Positions 1 to 13,459 of a stretch of 64,000 nt of DNA are shown piece after piece. Each line of letters starts with the position of its first letter. Position 1 is the first letter of the stretch. Below the pieces are notes generated by a model, which worked only from the letters and a program-made list of their open reading frames with translations, did not search any database and had not been told where the DNA came from. This stretch comes from Torymus aiolomorphi. Lineage: Eukaryota; Arthropoda; Insecta; Hymenoptera; Torymidae. The stretch is from positions 87,162,022-87,226,021 of the forward strand of contig CM070877.1 in assembly GCA_036365515.1 (NCBI GenBank). The letters run 5' to 3'. A program made the translations under genes and the position numbers.

Positions 1-45
1 TTCTCGGCAGCATGACGGAGGAGCTCAAGGGCTACAGAAAGGGAG

Positions 46-142
<97 letters not shown>

Positions 143-379
143 GGCCTTATTTCCGGGATTATACAGTGTTCTATAGTTTATTCTTTCAGAGTTGCTATAT
201 ACAAGTGACTAAAGAAATAATGGACCCTGGGGTTATAGACACTAGCACGGGCCTAGAAATAACGTAAATTTACCTTTTTCTTTTCCGGGACGTCCCGGAA
301 ATAACAGTCCGTCCCGGAAATAACAGTTATATATATTTTTTCGTCCCAGAAATAACACTTATATAAATATATATATATA
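1..379. repeat. TA-tract cassette around core 16-mer copy 1
   Basis: TA tracts (about 43-139 and 361-379) flank a unit centred on TGACTAAAGAAATAAT at 206-221. Around the core lies a private word: TTATTTCCGGGA to the left (about 148-160) and CCCGGAAATAAC or close variants to the right (about 290-355, at least three copies), so the unit is roughly palindromic. No coding potential. Not a family I recognise. Confidence 0.75.
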
Positions 380-1658
380 TTGTAAATACAAATAAGTTTC
401 CGCCGTTTTTTTATAAAAATTATCAATTTATTGTAAAAAAGTATACGTTAAATTTTATTCAAAATATTGTCCGTCATTGGCTACTACTTTTTGCCATCAT
501 TCTGGCTGCATTCGCATGCCACGTCGAAAAAACTCTTCATCTTTTGAGACTACCCATGAATCGACCCAATTTTTGGCTTCTTCGTAAGAAGTGAAGTGCT
601 GCTTGACCAGAGCGTGAGCCATCGACCGGAACAAGTGGTAGTCCGAGGGAGCAATGTCTGGTGAATACGGCGGGTGGGGTAAGACATCCCATTACAAAGC
701 TTCCAAAGTATCCTTGACGACTTTTGCAACATGTGGCCGAGCGTTGTCGTGCTGAAAAATCCGTTTGTCATGTCTTTTGGCATATTGGGGGCATTGAAGC
801 TTCAATTCTCTGCTCATTTGCAACAGTTGCTGTTGATAACGTTCTCCAGTGATAGTTTCGTTAGGCTGGAGTAGCTCGTAATAGATAACTCCGAGCTGAT
901 CCCACCAAATACAAAACATTAACTTTTTGCCATAAATATTCGGTTTGGCCGTTGAAGTTGGTGCATGGCCGGGCTCACCCCATGATTTCCTACGCTTTGG
1001 GTTGTCGTAGTAGATCCACTTTTCATCCCCTGTCACTATTCGATGCAAAAAACCCTTTCGACTTTGTCTTTGGAGAAGTTGTTCGCACGTGAAAAGACGG
1101 CGCTCGACGTCCCTGGGTTTCAGTTCATGCGGAATCCAATTTCCTTGCTTTTGTATCATACCAAAGGTCTTGAGACGGTGTAAAATCGCTTGTTGAGTCA
1201 CTCCCAAGCTTTCTGCTTGTTCCTTTTCAGTTTGGCATGAGTATTAGTCCAATAATAACTCAGCGTCTTCAAACTTGACTGGCCTTCCTTCGCGTTCTTT
1301 ACCTTCCACGTCAAACTCGCCGTTTTGAAATTTATGAAACCACTCACGACAACTTCTCTCTCTTAAAGCAGCATCACCGTAAACTTCTACAAGCGACCGA
1401 TGCGCCTCAGCAGCACATTTCTTTAAATGAAATAAACAAATCAAAACTTCCCGTAAATGACGCTTATACGGTACAAAATTCGACATTTTCGAACAAAAAA
1501 AAATGTATACTGCCAATACAAAGTCAATAGTATTTTAAGATTATGTTGTTGCCAGGTGTCCAAACTTTCTATGTGACATTTTACATCTGAGGATTTCAAA
1601 GTAATCTTGTCGGTGGAGCCATCTCTTGAAAACGGCGGAAACTTATTTGTATACCCAA
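380..1658 (-). mobile_element. Tc1/mariner superfamily element, mariner type
   Basis: A 1,279-bp element, the usual mariner size. Terminal inverted repeats of about 30 bp at 380-409 and 1629-1658 share ATACAAATAAGTTTCCGCCG and differ at a few outer bases. It is flanked by TA on both sides (378-379, 1659-1660), the standard duplicated target. The single transposase frame runs on the minus strand and has three in-frame stops, so the copy is dead. It sits inside the TA-rich cassette region, which offers many TA targets. Confidence 0.93.
455..1486 (-). pseudogene. mariner transposase, three in-frame stops
   Basis: One reading frame of about 344 codons spans the gene, matching the ~345-aa family length, with no frameshift seen. 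The N-terminal half holds the helix-turn-helix DNA-binding region. The catalytic part shows GDEKW (first D), HDNARPH (second D) and YSPDIAPSDYHLF (third D); the last two acidic residues are separated by 34 codons, the D,D34D signature of mariner. In-frame stops lie after the N-terminal domain (near 1248), just before WDVLPHPPYSP (near 690) and near the C-terminus (near 500). The start at 1486 (MSNFVPYKRH) fits mariner starts better than the upstream ATG at 1516. Encodes cut-and-paste transposase; non-functional here. Confidence 0.92.
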
Positions 1659-2202
<544 letters not shown>

Positions 2203-2205
<3 letters not shown>

Positions 2206-2433
2206 TGACTAAAGAAATAATGACCCTAAGGTTATTGACTAACACCACAACGCCTGCGGCGCCCGCTTTTACGGAAAAATATCACGGAATTTCCGAAATC
2301 GATGTATTAACACACTATTGTGGAAACCGCTGAAAAATCCTCAAAATGCCTCTCGAGTGCTTTGGACTTTTGAGGAGACTCCTCAAAATTCGGTATATAT
2401 GACCTACATAATCCTCAAAATGCGTCCCAGATG

Positions 2434-2477
<44 letters not shown>

Positions 2478-2589
2478 TATGAAACGCTAGTTATGCAGAC
2501 ACTTTCCGAAATTTAAATAGACTTATGCAGACAGAGACCGACTTATGCAGACGTCAGCATAAGTAGAGAGATTATTTCTTTAGTCACGC
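2203..2589. repeat. Inverted-repeat cassette, core copies 3 and 4
   Basis: A 19-bp perfect inverted repeat GCGTGACTAAAGAAATAAT (2203-2221) and its complement (2571-2589) bracket two word systems: CTTTTGAGGA/TCCTCAAAAT around 2305-2425 and ACTTATGCAGAC around 2490-2560, with a TA tract between (about 2437-2472). Confidence 0.78.
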
Positions 2590-2686
2590 TAGACTTGTGC
2601 AGACACTTGTATAAACGGTACTACACTTATGCAGACAGGTCACGTGGTCTTATACATTGGTGTCAGCATAAGTCCATGTTTATATG

Positions 2687-2749
<63 letters not shown>

Positions 2750-2750
2750 G
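2590..2750. repeat. ACTTATGCAGAC word array and TA tract
   Basis: The word ACTTATGCAGAC and its complement (GTCAGCATAAGT) continue to the right of core copy 4, so the words lie on both sides of the core. A TA tract at about 2690-2747 closes the unit. Confidence 0.7.
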
Positions 2751-3420
2751 GACCTCAACCCCCTGCAGCCAGAGTCATATGCTTGACTAAACAAATAGTC
2801 CCTCTAAGGTGTCCAACTCTCAAAGTTTGGACTCTACATACGTCCCAGAAATAACGCTTCTGGAAATTTATAATTATATATGACCACATATGGTTATATA
2901 TTGAATTTGCCCTTATATAAATATATATGATCATGTTTACTAATATATGGTAATATATTGTCATATATTGTCATCTGTAACTATATATTATCATACATAT
3001 GGAAAATTTTCGATGCTACATCACGCATTTATATATCGTTTTATCTGACAATATATGGTAATATATTCATATATAAGTATAAATACATCAAATGCAGCTT
3101 TTGAGGATCTATGTCAGTACGGATTCGACACTTTGAGGATTTTTCGGACTTTTGAGGACATCCTCAAAATTCCTTCGGTATGAAACGGTACTTTTGAGGA
3201 TTTATATTAATATCTTCAACGCAGAGAGGGAGTTATTTCTTTAGTCAAGCATATACGAACTCTGGAGAAAAAAACTATAGATCCTCAAAAGTACCGGTTT
3301 CCGAAATGTATATATATAGTCATACATGATCAAATATAATGATTTTATATATACATAGATGATCATATATGCTTATATAAGATCAAAATCAATATATAAT
3401 TATATATAACTTTGTTTTAC
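2751..3420. repeat. Cassette with core copies 5 and 6 and TTTTGAGGAT words
   Basis: A degenerate core (TGACTAAACAAATAGT, 2784-2799) pairs with an inverted core at 3232-3247. CTTTTGAGGAT words and their complements occur at about 3100-3290, on both sides of the second core. The rest is TA-rich degenerate sequence with TATATGATCATATA-like palindromes. Confidence 0.65.
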
Positions 3421-3659
3421 TCGGAAATGGATGCCCCAAATAAGAGTAACAGTAAAATCTTGGGATTGAAGCCCCGAAAAGGCGTTTTTTCAAATTATCC
3501 AACTTAAGGTCATTTTCTCAAGGTCATAAAATCAAGATAAAGTCTTAATGATATTTTTCCTGTATTCTACATCTATTTAGCTTCCAAATGCGACCTGAAT
3601 CGTCTTTTTAGACCTTTTCGTTCAAAAGTTATTTGATTTTCGGACGCATTTCATGACAA
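3421..3659. other. Non-coding; possible end of the adjacent DDE-type element
   Basis: No gene seen. It lies just downstream (minus strand) of the broken transposase and could include its terminal repeat, but I found no matching partner. Confidence 0.25.
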
Positions 3660-5251
3660 TGGTACACTGTGCGACGTCTAATACGATGGCAATTTTTTTT
3701 ACTGAATCACAACAATTATCTTTCAAGTAGGTTATAATTTTTTCTACTGCTAGCAAAGCATACGCTAAATCATGTTATTGGTCATCATTTATGACTGCGA
3801 AACTTTGTGTCGAATCCCCTGGATAAGACACTGCTGTGAAAATAGAAATTTGGTCATTAACCCAATGATTTCCTTGAGCAGCTTTATTATGAATCACAGA
3901 CCAATTTTCAGCGAAGTCTACTTAAAGAACTAAATAATATGGGTCTTTTTTAGTATTTTCTCTTTCTGCTTTTATAGCTTTGCATTGTACATTTCTTACA
4001 TACAAGTGAGTACTAACCTTCATGGTCCAAACCGAAAGTTCATCTTTAAAAGCAGAAATTGACACCGCTTTTTTAATCAAATTACCATTATCCCACAAAG
4101 CATATGTAATTTCATCTGTGCCTTCTATATCTTGCAGTTTTAGAACATGAAATGTAATTCCGTTACTGCCTGGACAAATTTTACATTCTTGTAAATAACA
4201 TAAATAAGATGGCTCAGAACACATTGTTGCGTCTATTATTTCAGACCAAATTTCATGCAACGCTGTAACGTTACTCCCTCTAAGTAAGACATATTTGGGT
4301 CGCAAACTATAAAACTTCGATTTACCAATTTTGAATTCGGGGTAATCATTTTTAAATGCTTCATACGTTGCTTTCAGACTTCGAGTAAGAAAACGTTTTC
4401 TCTCCTTTTTACCATTTATTTTAACGGTAATAACGTCACTCTTTTTAGGACTCTGTCTTGAACAATTAAAATCGTCATTTATATTCCATAACAATTTTTT
4501 CGGTACTTTGAATTTATGAGACCGCCAATTGGATGGCCCGTGTACGCTTCTGGTTCCGAATAAAATCGCTTTTCATGTGCAAGACTTTTCGCTCTTTCTA
4601 TTATGTACATTGTTATGTCTGGAAATAAGGATGAAATTTCATTTTTCGTTAAGGATCAGGGTAGCAGAGTCAGAATTTTTATTTTTTCTGATACCGTAGA
4701 ATATTTTTGCAAGGCTAAACCAACATTATGTATTCATTCAGTCAACGGCACGCAGTTGATTCGTTTGGTTTTATAGAAACGTCATAAACATTGTTCAACT
4801 TTACATCGAGGGCATTAGACAATGTTGAGAGTATATTTTTTTCTTCTTTTTTACGTAATTTTCCATTGATTTTTCACGTATAAGATTTTTTCTCTTAAGA
4901 GACGATACACAACCTAAGAAAGATGTACTCATTTCATTATTAAATTCTTCGATGCGTTCTGGAGTATTTTGGTAAAAGATCTTTATCTTTATCGACTACG
5001 TTGTCGGTAACTTCATCATCCGTTGTAAATTCAGTGTCAGTGCTACCCACCAAATCTAAAGCACGATTTTAACAATCTTTACACAGATATGTAGGGGTTA
5101 TTAAAGGTAAATCAGGATAGAGGTGCTTCAATGGATGAGAAAGATCTTCAAGTTGTTTGCAACGTACGGAATTAGATTTGAAATAGATTTTTCTGTGCTT
5201 ATGTAAAAAATCTGCACATTTGATTCTCTTCGTTGGGTAATTTTGAGACAT
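3660..5251 (-). pseudogene. Broken transposase, relative of the 38908-40749 gene
   Basis: Several minus-strand pieces match the longer gene at 38908-40749 in order: an N-terminal piece starting at 5251 (MSQNYPTKRIK) with a CxxC-like LCKDC, a central piece (4494-3922) with FKNDYPEFKIGKSKFYSLRPKYVLLRG aligning to the other copy's FKNEYPDVKIGYTKF region, and a tail (about 3920-3690) with FAENWSV aligning to its DFAENY. Frameshifts and stops separate the pieces, and the catalytic C-terminal third is missing past about 3660. A dead, truncated copy of an unclassified DDE-type transposon. Confidence 0.7.
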
Positions 5252-6685
5252 CGTAGTTAAGTTAATAAGGTGTAAATATGTAATAATTTTCAAAAAACTG
5301 ATATTTTTAAAAAAGACTAGAGGTGTGATATATAGCAGAAACCGAACTTATCTTAGTAAATGTTAAGTCAAACGATAACCATCTAGCGGACAAATGTATT
5401 AGGACATAAACTCATACAAGTAGCCGCTTGTACATGTGTATTACTTACATAAGCACAAAAATAAACATCTTTATATTGACTGTTATATCATTGCTATATC
5501 ACTATATATAAGCGTTAAGCGTGAAAAATGTGTTTGTTATCTCATTAGTGATCGCTATCTCAGGGCAAATCCCTCGAATCTCACAAATACGTCTAGATAG
5601 GTATTTACGTCCTCTATCACGACAAAAGAAAAAGAAGAAGAAAAAAATAGGCTTTTCGGAGAAAACTGCATTTTTCTAAAAACTGCATTTTTCAGTAAAA
5701 AGTGCATAACACGTAGATTTTTTATTTTTGTTTTTAAATAACATAAAGTCCGTGAAAGAGGGCTCAAACCTTAGTGAAATTATGTGTTACACGCAAAAAG
5801 CTTTAAAAACTGGTGAAGCAGTAGCTGTTTGAAAATTACATTGGAAACATTTTTTTCTAAGTAAGGATTTTCTTGGAATATTCCCGCATTGCTGAACGCA
5901 TGAAATTTTGATGCAACAAAAAAATAAAAATATACGGGTCAAATAATTTTTGGAGAACATGAATACTTTAATTCCAAAATGATCGGTGCCATAGGCATAC
6001 GCGGTCCACCTGAATTGAGATGAATTCGGCCATATACATATGCCATGTTTCATATGAAGTGAGCAGGTCAAAATTTTAAAATCTCTCAAATTTTTTTTAC
6101 TTTTAGTTTTTCTATGAAAAAAACATGTTCCTAAAATTTTAGATCGATACTTGCATAAATAAAGAAGCTATGCAACATTGAAAATTCAAATTTTTAGCAT
6201 TATTATGTTAAAATTCAACTTTGTCATATTTTTACTCAAAATTTTGAAATTTTTTGTATAGATCATTGATTGGAAAAAAGTTTGCAATTTCGTTGTAGAA
6301 AGTAGTAGTATTTTCTAATAAGAGAAATTTGCATGTCCCCGATTGGATGGTTTTTATTATACTGCATCGAAGAATATTGAGACAGCGCCTTACAATTTTT
6401 TGTTCGACAAATTTTTTTTTTAATTTTACTTTTAAAACTCTCCAAAATGCTATTTTAATCAAAGTTGGCCAAGCTAATTGATAAATGTTATTATTTTTTG
6501 AAATATCAAGAAAAACCAATAATTAGCATTTTTGATAATATGGTTGACTTAGAAACTTAATATTATTCATACATCGTATGTAATGGATCAAATCACTGAA
6601 TTTTGTTAGAGCATCGAATAGAACATGAAACATCTATTTTCAATAATCTTAGATTTGTACAATAAGCCTTATGTAATTGTCAGTT
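5252..6685. other. AT-rich non-coding stretch
   Basis: About 1.4 kb with A/T homopolymers. Short open frames are low complexity and show no domain. The part nearest 5300 may belong to the broken DDE-type element. I see no terminal repeats, RNA gene or coding exon. Confidence 0.35.
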
Positions 6686-7022
6686 TGTAACGCGGTATGT
6701 ACGTTACGTAAGAATAGAATAAAACGATGCACGGAAGCCACGGCGGGCTACGACTCGACACGCGACGTCGTACACGCACACACACAAATGCGCGCGCCTG
6801 TCCCTCCCCGCTGCCTTTCTTCGCGCGTTACTCCTTCCAAGGTTCTCCCTCTCACGTATCCAGCAGGCCAAGAGCACGCGGAGGCAACCAGCAGCGACAG
6901 CAGGGATAAGCTGCAGCTGGAGTAAGAGCGAGCCTCGCTCTCCCATGCAGCCGACGCCAGTATGAGAGAGAGAGGGAGACACCGAGCAGCCACAACGTCT
7001 CGGCAGCCGGCACACAGTGTGA
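6686..7022 (+). repeat. LTR fragment of the 55584-56625 family
   Basis: Begins TGTAACGCGG and matches, in opposite orientation, the right end of the solo LTR at 55584-56625: shared tracts include GCAGCGGGGAGGGAC, the run around GGCCTGCTGGATA, and the CAGCTGCAGCTT-like segment. It is far more GC-rich than its surroundings. Truncated near 7022. Confidence 0.65.
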
Positions 7023-7288
7023 CGAAACACCTAAAAAACCCACTAAATATCAGCTTCGAGCCAATTTTGCTTTAAAAAATCTGAAAAAAGTTGAATTCGC
7101 TTACATGCAATATACTTTAAGAAACCATTTCCCCCAATGAGTACAGGAATGGTTATTAATATGCAATAGTAGTCTTTTGAAGTGGGGTGAGTCGATTTTT
7201 CTCACAGTAACCCGGGAAAAAATGACATATATGGCTATATATACACATATATAAAAATCTGCATGGACATATATAACCATACGTGATT

Positions 7289-8348
7289 TGTTTGAGAATG
7301 CCATAAATTTACATGAGTAACATGCTGTGGGTGATGAAATAAGTTTGAGTCGAACACAGGTTTTATATAACCTTCATATTATATTAAATAAATCACTTTC
7401 GCTTCTTAAATTACAGAATATTTACATTGTGGCATAATAACATTAAACAAATAAGTATTAAACAACAAAAAAGAAGGTGAGTTTATCGAAGCACTAGTGG
7501 TTAAAGTTTACATTAAATGACAGAGGCGAATCTGGTCGAAGAACTATTGTTTGAGTTTAAATTACGTGATAATAAATTACTGCTGCTACTTATAATAACA
7601 GTCACTGATTGAGTGTACACGCAGGTGTGTTTAATCCTGGTTGAGTGATACAGTGTGTCAGAAATCCCTCAGTATAGACTACTAACCTGTTGAGCTTTTC
7701 ACTGATGATATAATTAGATGAGTGTGTCCGGTCTGTGAGTGAGTGTGTCCAATGAATTTATTCTCCTCGACTCAGCACCATGAACTGATGTAATAAAACA
7801 GCAACCAAATATAATTGATTTGTTGCCTTGAGTTTTCCATAGAAATGTAAATGAGTTCACCAGTGCCAACACGTGGTCGTTACCTAACCTCGTGTAGAGT
7901 GAGTGATGTTACCTGGCAGGAGCAGCGATTGTATTAATCGGAGATGCCTTTTGATGTGTGATGGTTGAGCGAGGATGAACAAAAGAGATGAGAATCCCGT
8001 AGTGAGTGATCCAGTGAATAGAGTTGAGAATTACAGATAAAAGTAGCAGGTGCACAGCGGAGAGATGATCCTCGTGGCAAAGCTGGTTTCAGAGAGAGCG
8101 AGACCTTGATCCACTTCCGTCTTCTTCATTCAATTTGTATCACAGGACCCTAATCAAATTGCTATCTCTCATATTTGCATATGAGAGTGTGAGAAAGATA
8201 GAAATATCGCGACTATACTGCATGAATCAGTATAGCGTCTCAGCTGTTCCGCCGAGACGCCGCGACGTGCTGCCGCGCCGTGGCCGCGCCGTGAGTCGAG
8301 CCGAGCTGAGCGTAACCGCGGGAATTCAAATTGCTGAATTCCCAAACA
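7289..8348 (-). repeat. Solo BEL/Pao LTR with 5-bp TSD
   Basis: A 1,060-bp LTR in minus orientation: its complement starts TGTTTGGGAATTCAG and ends ATTCTCAAACA, as do the LTRs at 20643-21951 and 25713-27021. It is flanked by TGATT on both sides (7284-7288, 8349-8353). No internal region remains, so it is a solo LTR left by LTR-LTR recombination. It is clearly diverged and shorter than the 1,309-bp copies. Like them it is rich in CTCA in its sense direction (TGAG here, about 15 in 7441-8040 by eye). Confidence 0.9.
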
Positions 8349-9125
<777 letters not shown>

Positions 9126-9140
9126 TATATACATACATAC

Positions 9141-10512
<1,372 letters not shown>

Positions 10513-10514
10513 AT

Positions 10515-10531
10515 TGGCGCCCATTAACGTG
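10515..10531 (+). other. Gypsy primer-binding site
   Basis: TGGCGCCCATTAACGTG starts two bases after the 5' LTR end; TGG matches the complement of a tRNA CCA tail. I cannot name the tRNA. Confidence 0.7.
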
Positions 10532-11399
10532 TTGCAGCACATTAGATTAGGGAACGGCGAATTTTATAGCAGTTAGCTAATTTTCGAAACAGGTCGAGTC
10601 GCGTGTTGCCAATAATTATCGCGATGATAATTAATTATCATAAAAGTGTTTAGTGTGTGCAAGGATAACCAACTGATGGTTCATAACCCCGCTTGGAGGA
10701 AATAACCCGGCCTGCACGTACTTAGTGAGGAACATTACTTGTGAAGGCCGAGCATTTGTTGAAGTACATAGTGAGGACGGCAAAGAGTTTAGTGAACAAT
10801 TATTTATTAATTATCGTAAATTATTTATTATACGATTTACTAACAATAATTTTAGTATAGGTTAGAACGTTATCTCTTTGTCCGTCAACGCACGTGCACG
10901 CCGAGGAGTAAAGTAAGGGATTTCACATCCGATTGGTGAATTGGAGGATTTCGACGTTTTTTTTAGTTAAAGGATCAACCCGCGTAAAGGCTTACGCGGA
11001 AAATAGTTTAGAGCGTGCGCGCAGTAATTTTGGGTCCGCGCATGCGCAAAACCGAAAATAAAAAGTGAAAAATCACTATCGCGAATTTGATTGCCCATCT
11101 CACGTCGAGGTGGGAGCATTCAATAATTTCGGTGTTGCGCATGCGCAAACGGTCGAAAATTTGAAATTTTATTTTTGGACGCGGAATCGCTAGCGCATTA
11201 CGCAATAAGCGACGTAACCTCCAGGCGGGCGGGTAAAAGCGAATTTACCCCGGCCTAACGTGCGAAAACCATCAGTTGGGAAGATCGTTACTTCCTGAGC
11301 CAGTGTTAATCCAGTAGGTACCTTGTGAAGGATACCACTGGCCGTGCGAAAGCATTTTAAATTTAGGGGATTGAAGAGTATACACACAACCAGCGAACG
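10532..11399 (+). other. Gypsy untranslated leader
   Basis: Transcribed leader between primer-binding site and gag. I see no coding frame, microsatellite or nested insertion in these 868 bp. Confidence 0.5.
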
Positions 11400-13291
11400 A
11401 TGTCTTACAACATCCAAGAAGCTGTGGAGGATTGGGTGTCGTCGATCTCTCCAAGTGAGATCGACAGCCACCTGTCTGAGTTGCAATTGAGGCGACAAGA
11501 CACAACATTCTTGAAGATGCACAGGCTAAGCCAGTGGGAGCTGGGTAGTTATGCACCCCAAGAGTTCGAGGAGCCGGAAGGGCCGGGCGATGTAATTCCC
11601 CGGTGGATGGCGCTAAGGGAAAACCTCTTACAAGAATCCTTGCAGAAGAGGACGGCTCCTTCGTCGAAGCGTCCAGTTGGGAATTACACCCCCTGGACGT
11701 AGTACTCAAAAGCGAGCAGATATTAGAGATACTGCGTAGGATGACGGCGGAGGCCGCGTCCAATACCCAGCACTCACTACACCCAAACGCCACAGCTAAT
11801 AATAGGGACATTATGCAACAACAGAAGGAGCAACGCACACAACAACCCCTACAGCATCAGAGCGACGACAACGAAGAAGACAGCGACGAACAGCAAGTGT
11901 AGCCAGGAGAGATGCTTAGCCTCCTCGCAAAGGACGGCTCCAAGTTCTGCATTCCTCGGGAAGTCGCCTCGCTATTAGCGGAACTAATAGCGAAAGTCAG
12001 GTCACTGGAGGACCTGGTTTTGAACCAACAGCGACACGCCGCTTCCAGCACGCACATTGCGGAACCCCGGCCAGGTCACAACGTGCAATTCGACAACACG
12101 TACACCGTCAACGGCAACGATGCGTGGATCGGTTCGCCATCGACACCACCGCCAGCTCGGCGTGACGGTCAGGCTGGTTTACACGGAGTAAACACAGCCT
12201 GGGTGGGGGGTGACCGTCGAGGTTCGGCGAGAGGCTCAAGCTGGCCGATATATGGCGTGCCAGGCGCGACAGGGAACATCTCGAGGTAGAGTATGTTCCA
12301 CTGGCGAGATATAGACCAAACCGTCAGGAAATGGCAAATTCGCTTCTCTGCTGCTAAGAGCCAGAGTATCACGTATTCCTGGTGAGGCTTGAGGACTGTC
12401 GAGTCCTGGCAAACCTCTCCGAAGAAGAGGTGCTGTCGTCGCTGTCAGAGCTGTTCACTGACACGGCGGCTACGTGGTACCATAACGAGAAAGAGAAATG
12501 GGCCACGTGGCAAGATTTCGTGACTGCAGCGAAACGCTGGTACGGAACGACGAAGAGGTAGCAGCAGCGGCTGATTGCAGAGGGGAACAACCGTACCCAA
12601 GGGGCAGACGAGGCCGTGAGAGATTATATCACGTGCCTCATAGCGATAGTGAGGAAAATATCACCGCCGCCCAGCTCGGAGCAACAGCTGGAGCAGCTGC
12701 ACCAAAACCGACGGCCACAGCTGCAAGCGATGGTCCGTAGATCAGACTTCAGCACAGTAGAGGAGCTACTGAAGTTGGCAGTGGATGCGGAGCAAACTTT
12801 GGAGAATTCGAAGACGTTCCGACCTCCCCCATCGCCAACAGCGGCGCCACTGCCTGAAATGGCGTATAAACTCCCGGCAAACACCAACGCGCCACGAAAG
12901 CCTAAAGATGATGCCAAGGAAGGCAAAGTGGCTGCCGCGGTGGTCGAGAAGGACGCCAAGCTGGAGGGCTTGGAGGAAATGCTTCGGCGAGTGCTGAGCG
13001 AGAGTCTCTCCGACCGGCGAGGCTCCGGAGGAGAGCGCTCCGGGCGAAGTACGCCCCCTGGACCGCGCAGAGGGCGCGGGAACCAGCCATCTGAGCGTGG
13101 CGGGGCAAGGAGGCCCCAGGCAGGAGGCGAAGGCGACAAGCCCACCGAACGACTCCGCGCCCTTCGCAAGCCCCGAGGGTAACCCTCCAAAAGGGCCAAG
13201 GCCGCCGCTGAGTTGCTACTCATGCGGCCTGGTCGGCTATATAGCGCGCTATTGCCCTAACTGCGCGGGAAACGGGAAAGGTAGCGCGTAG
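11400..13291 (+). pseudogene. gag: Gypsy gag, frameshifted
   Basis: The likely start is the ATG at 11400 (MSYNIQEAVEDW). The frame shifts near 11690, stops near 11900, resumes at 11912 and breaks again near 12290 and 12570. A capsid-like stretch lies around 12370-12800 (recognisable only as TWYHNEKEKWATWQDF-like sequence about 12473-12530). The C-terminal part (12616-13182) is Arg/Gly/Pro-rich. A nucleocapsid zinc knuckle of CCHC order, CYSCGLVGYIARYCPNC with the usual His replaced by Arg, lies near 13215-13265. The protein would form the virus-like particle. Broken in at least five places. Confidence 0.8.
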
Positions 13292-13459
13292 AGGGGATCA
13301 CTACCACCCCCCTACCCGAAGAGGTCACCAAAGCAGAAGATGTTTTGGCCGCGAGCGATAGCCGCCCTGCCGTGAAAGAGTCAGCGGCACCCTCGCCAGT
13401 TGCGAACCGAGGAGAGCCCTCGGCGAAGCAACCGACAGACGCAGAGACAAGGTGGTAGC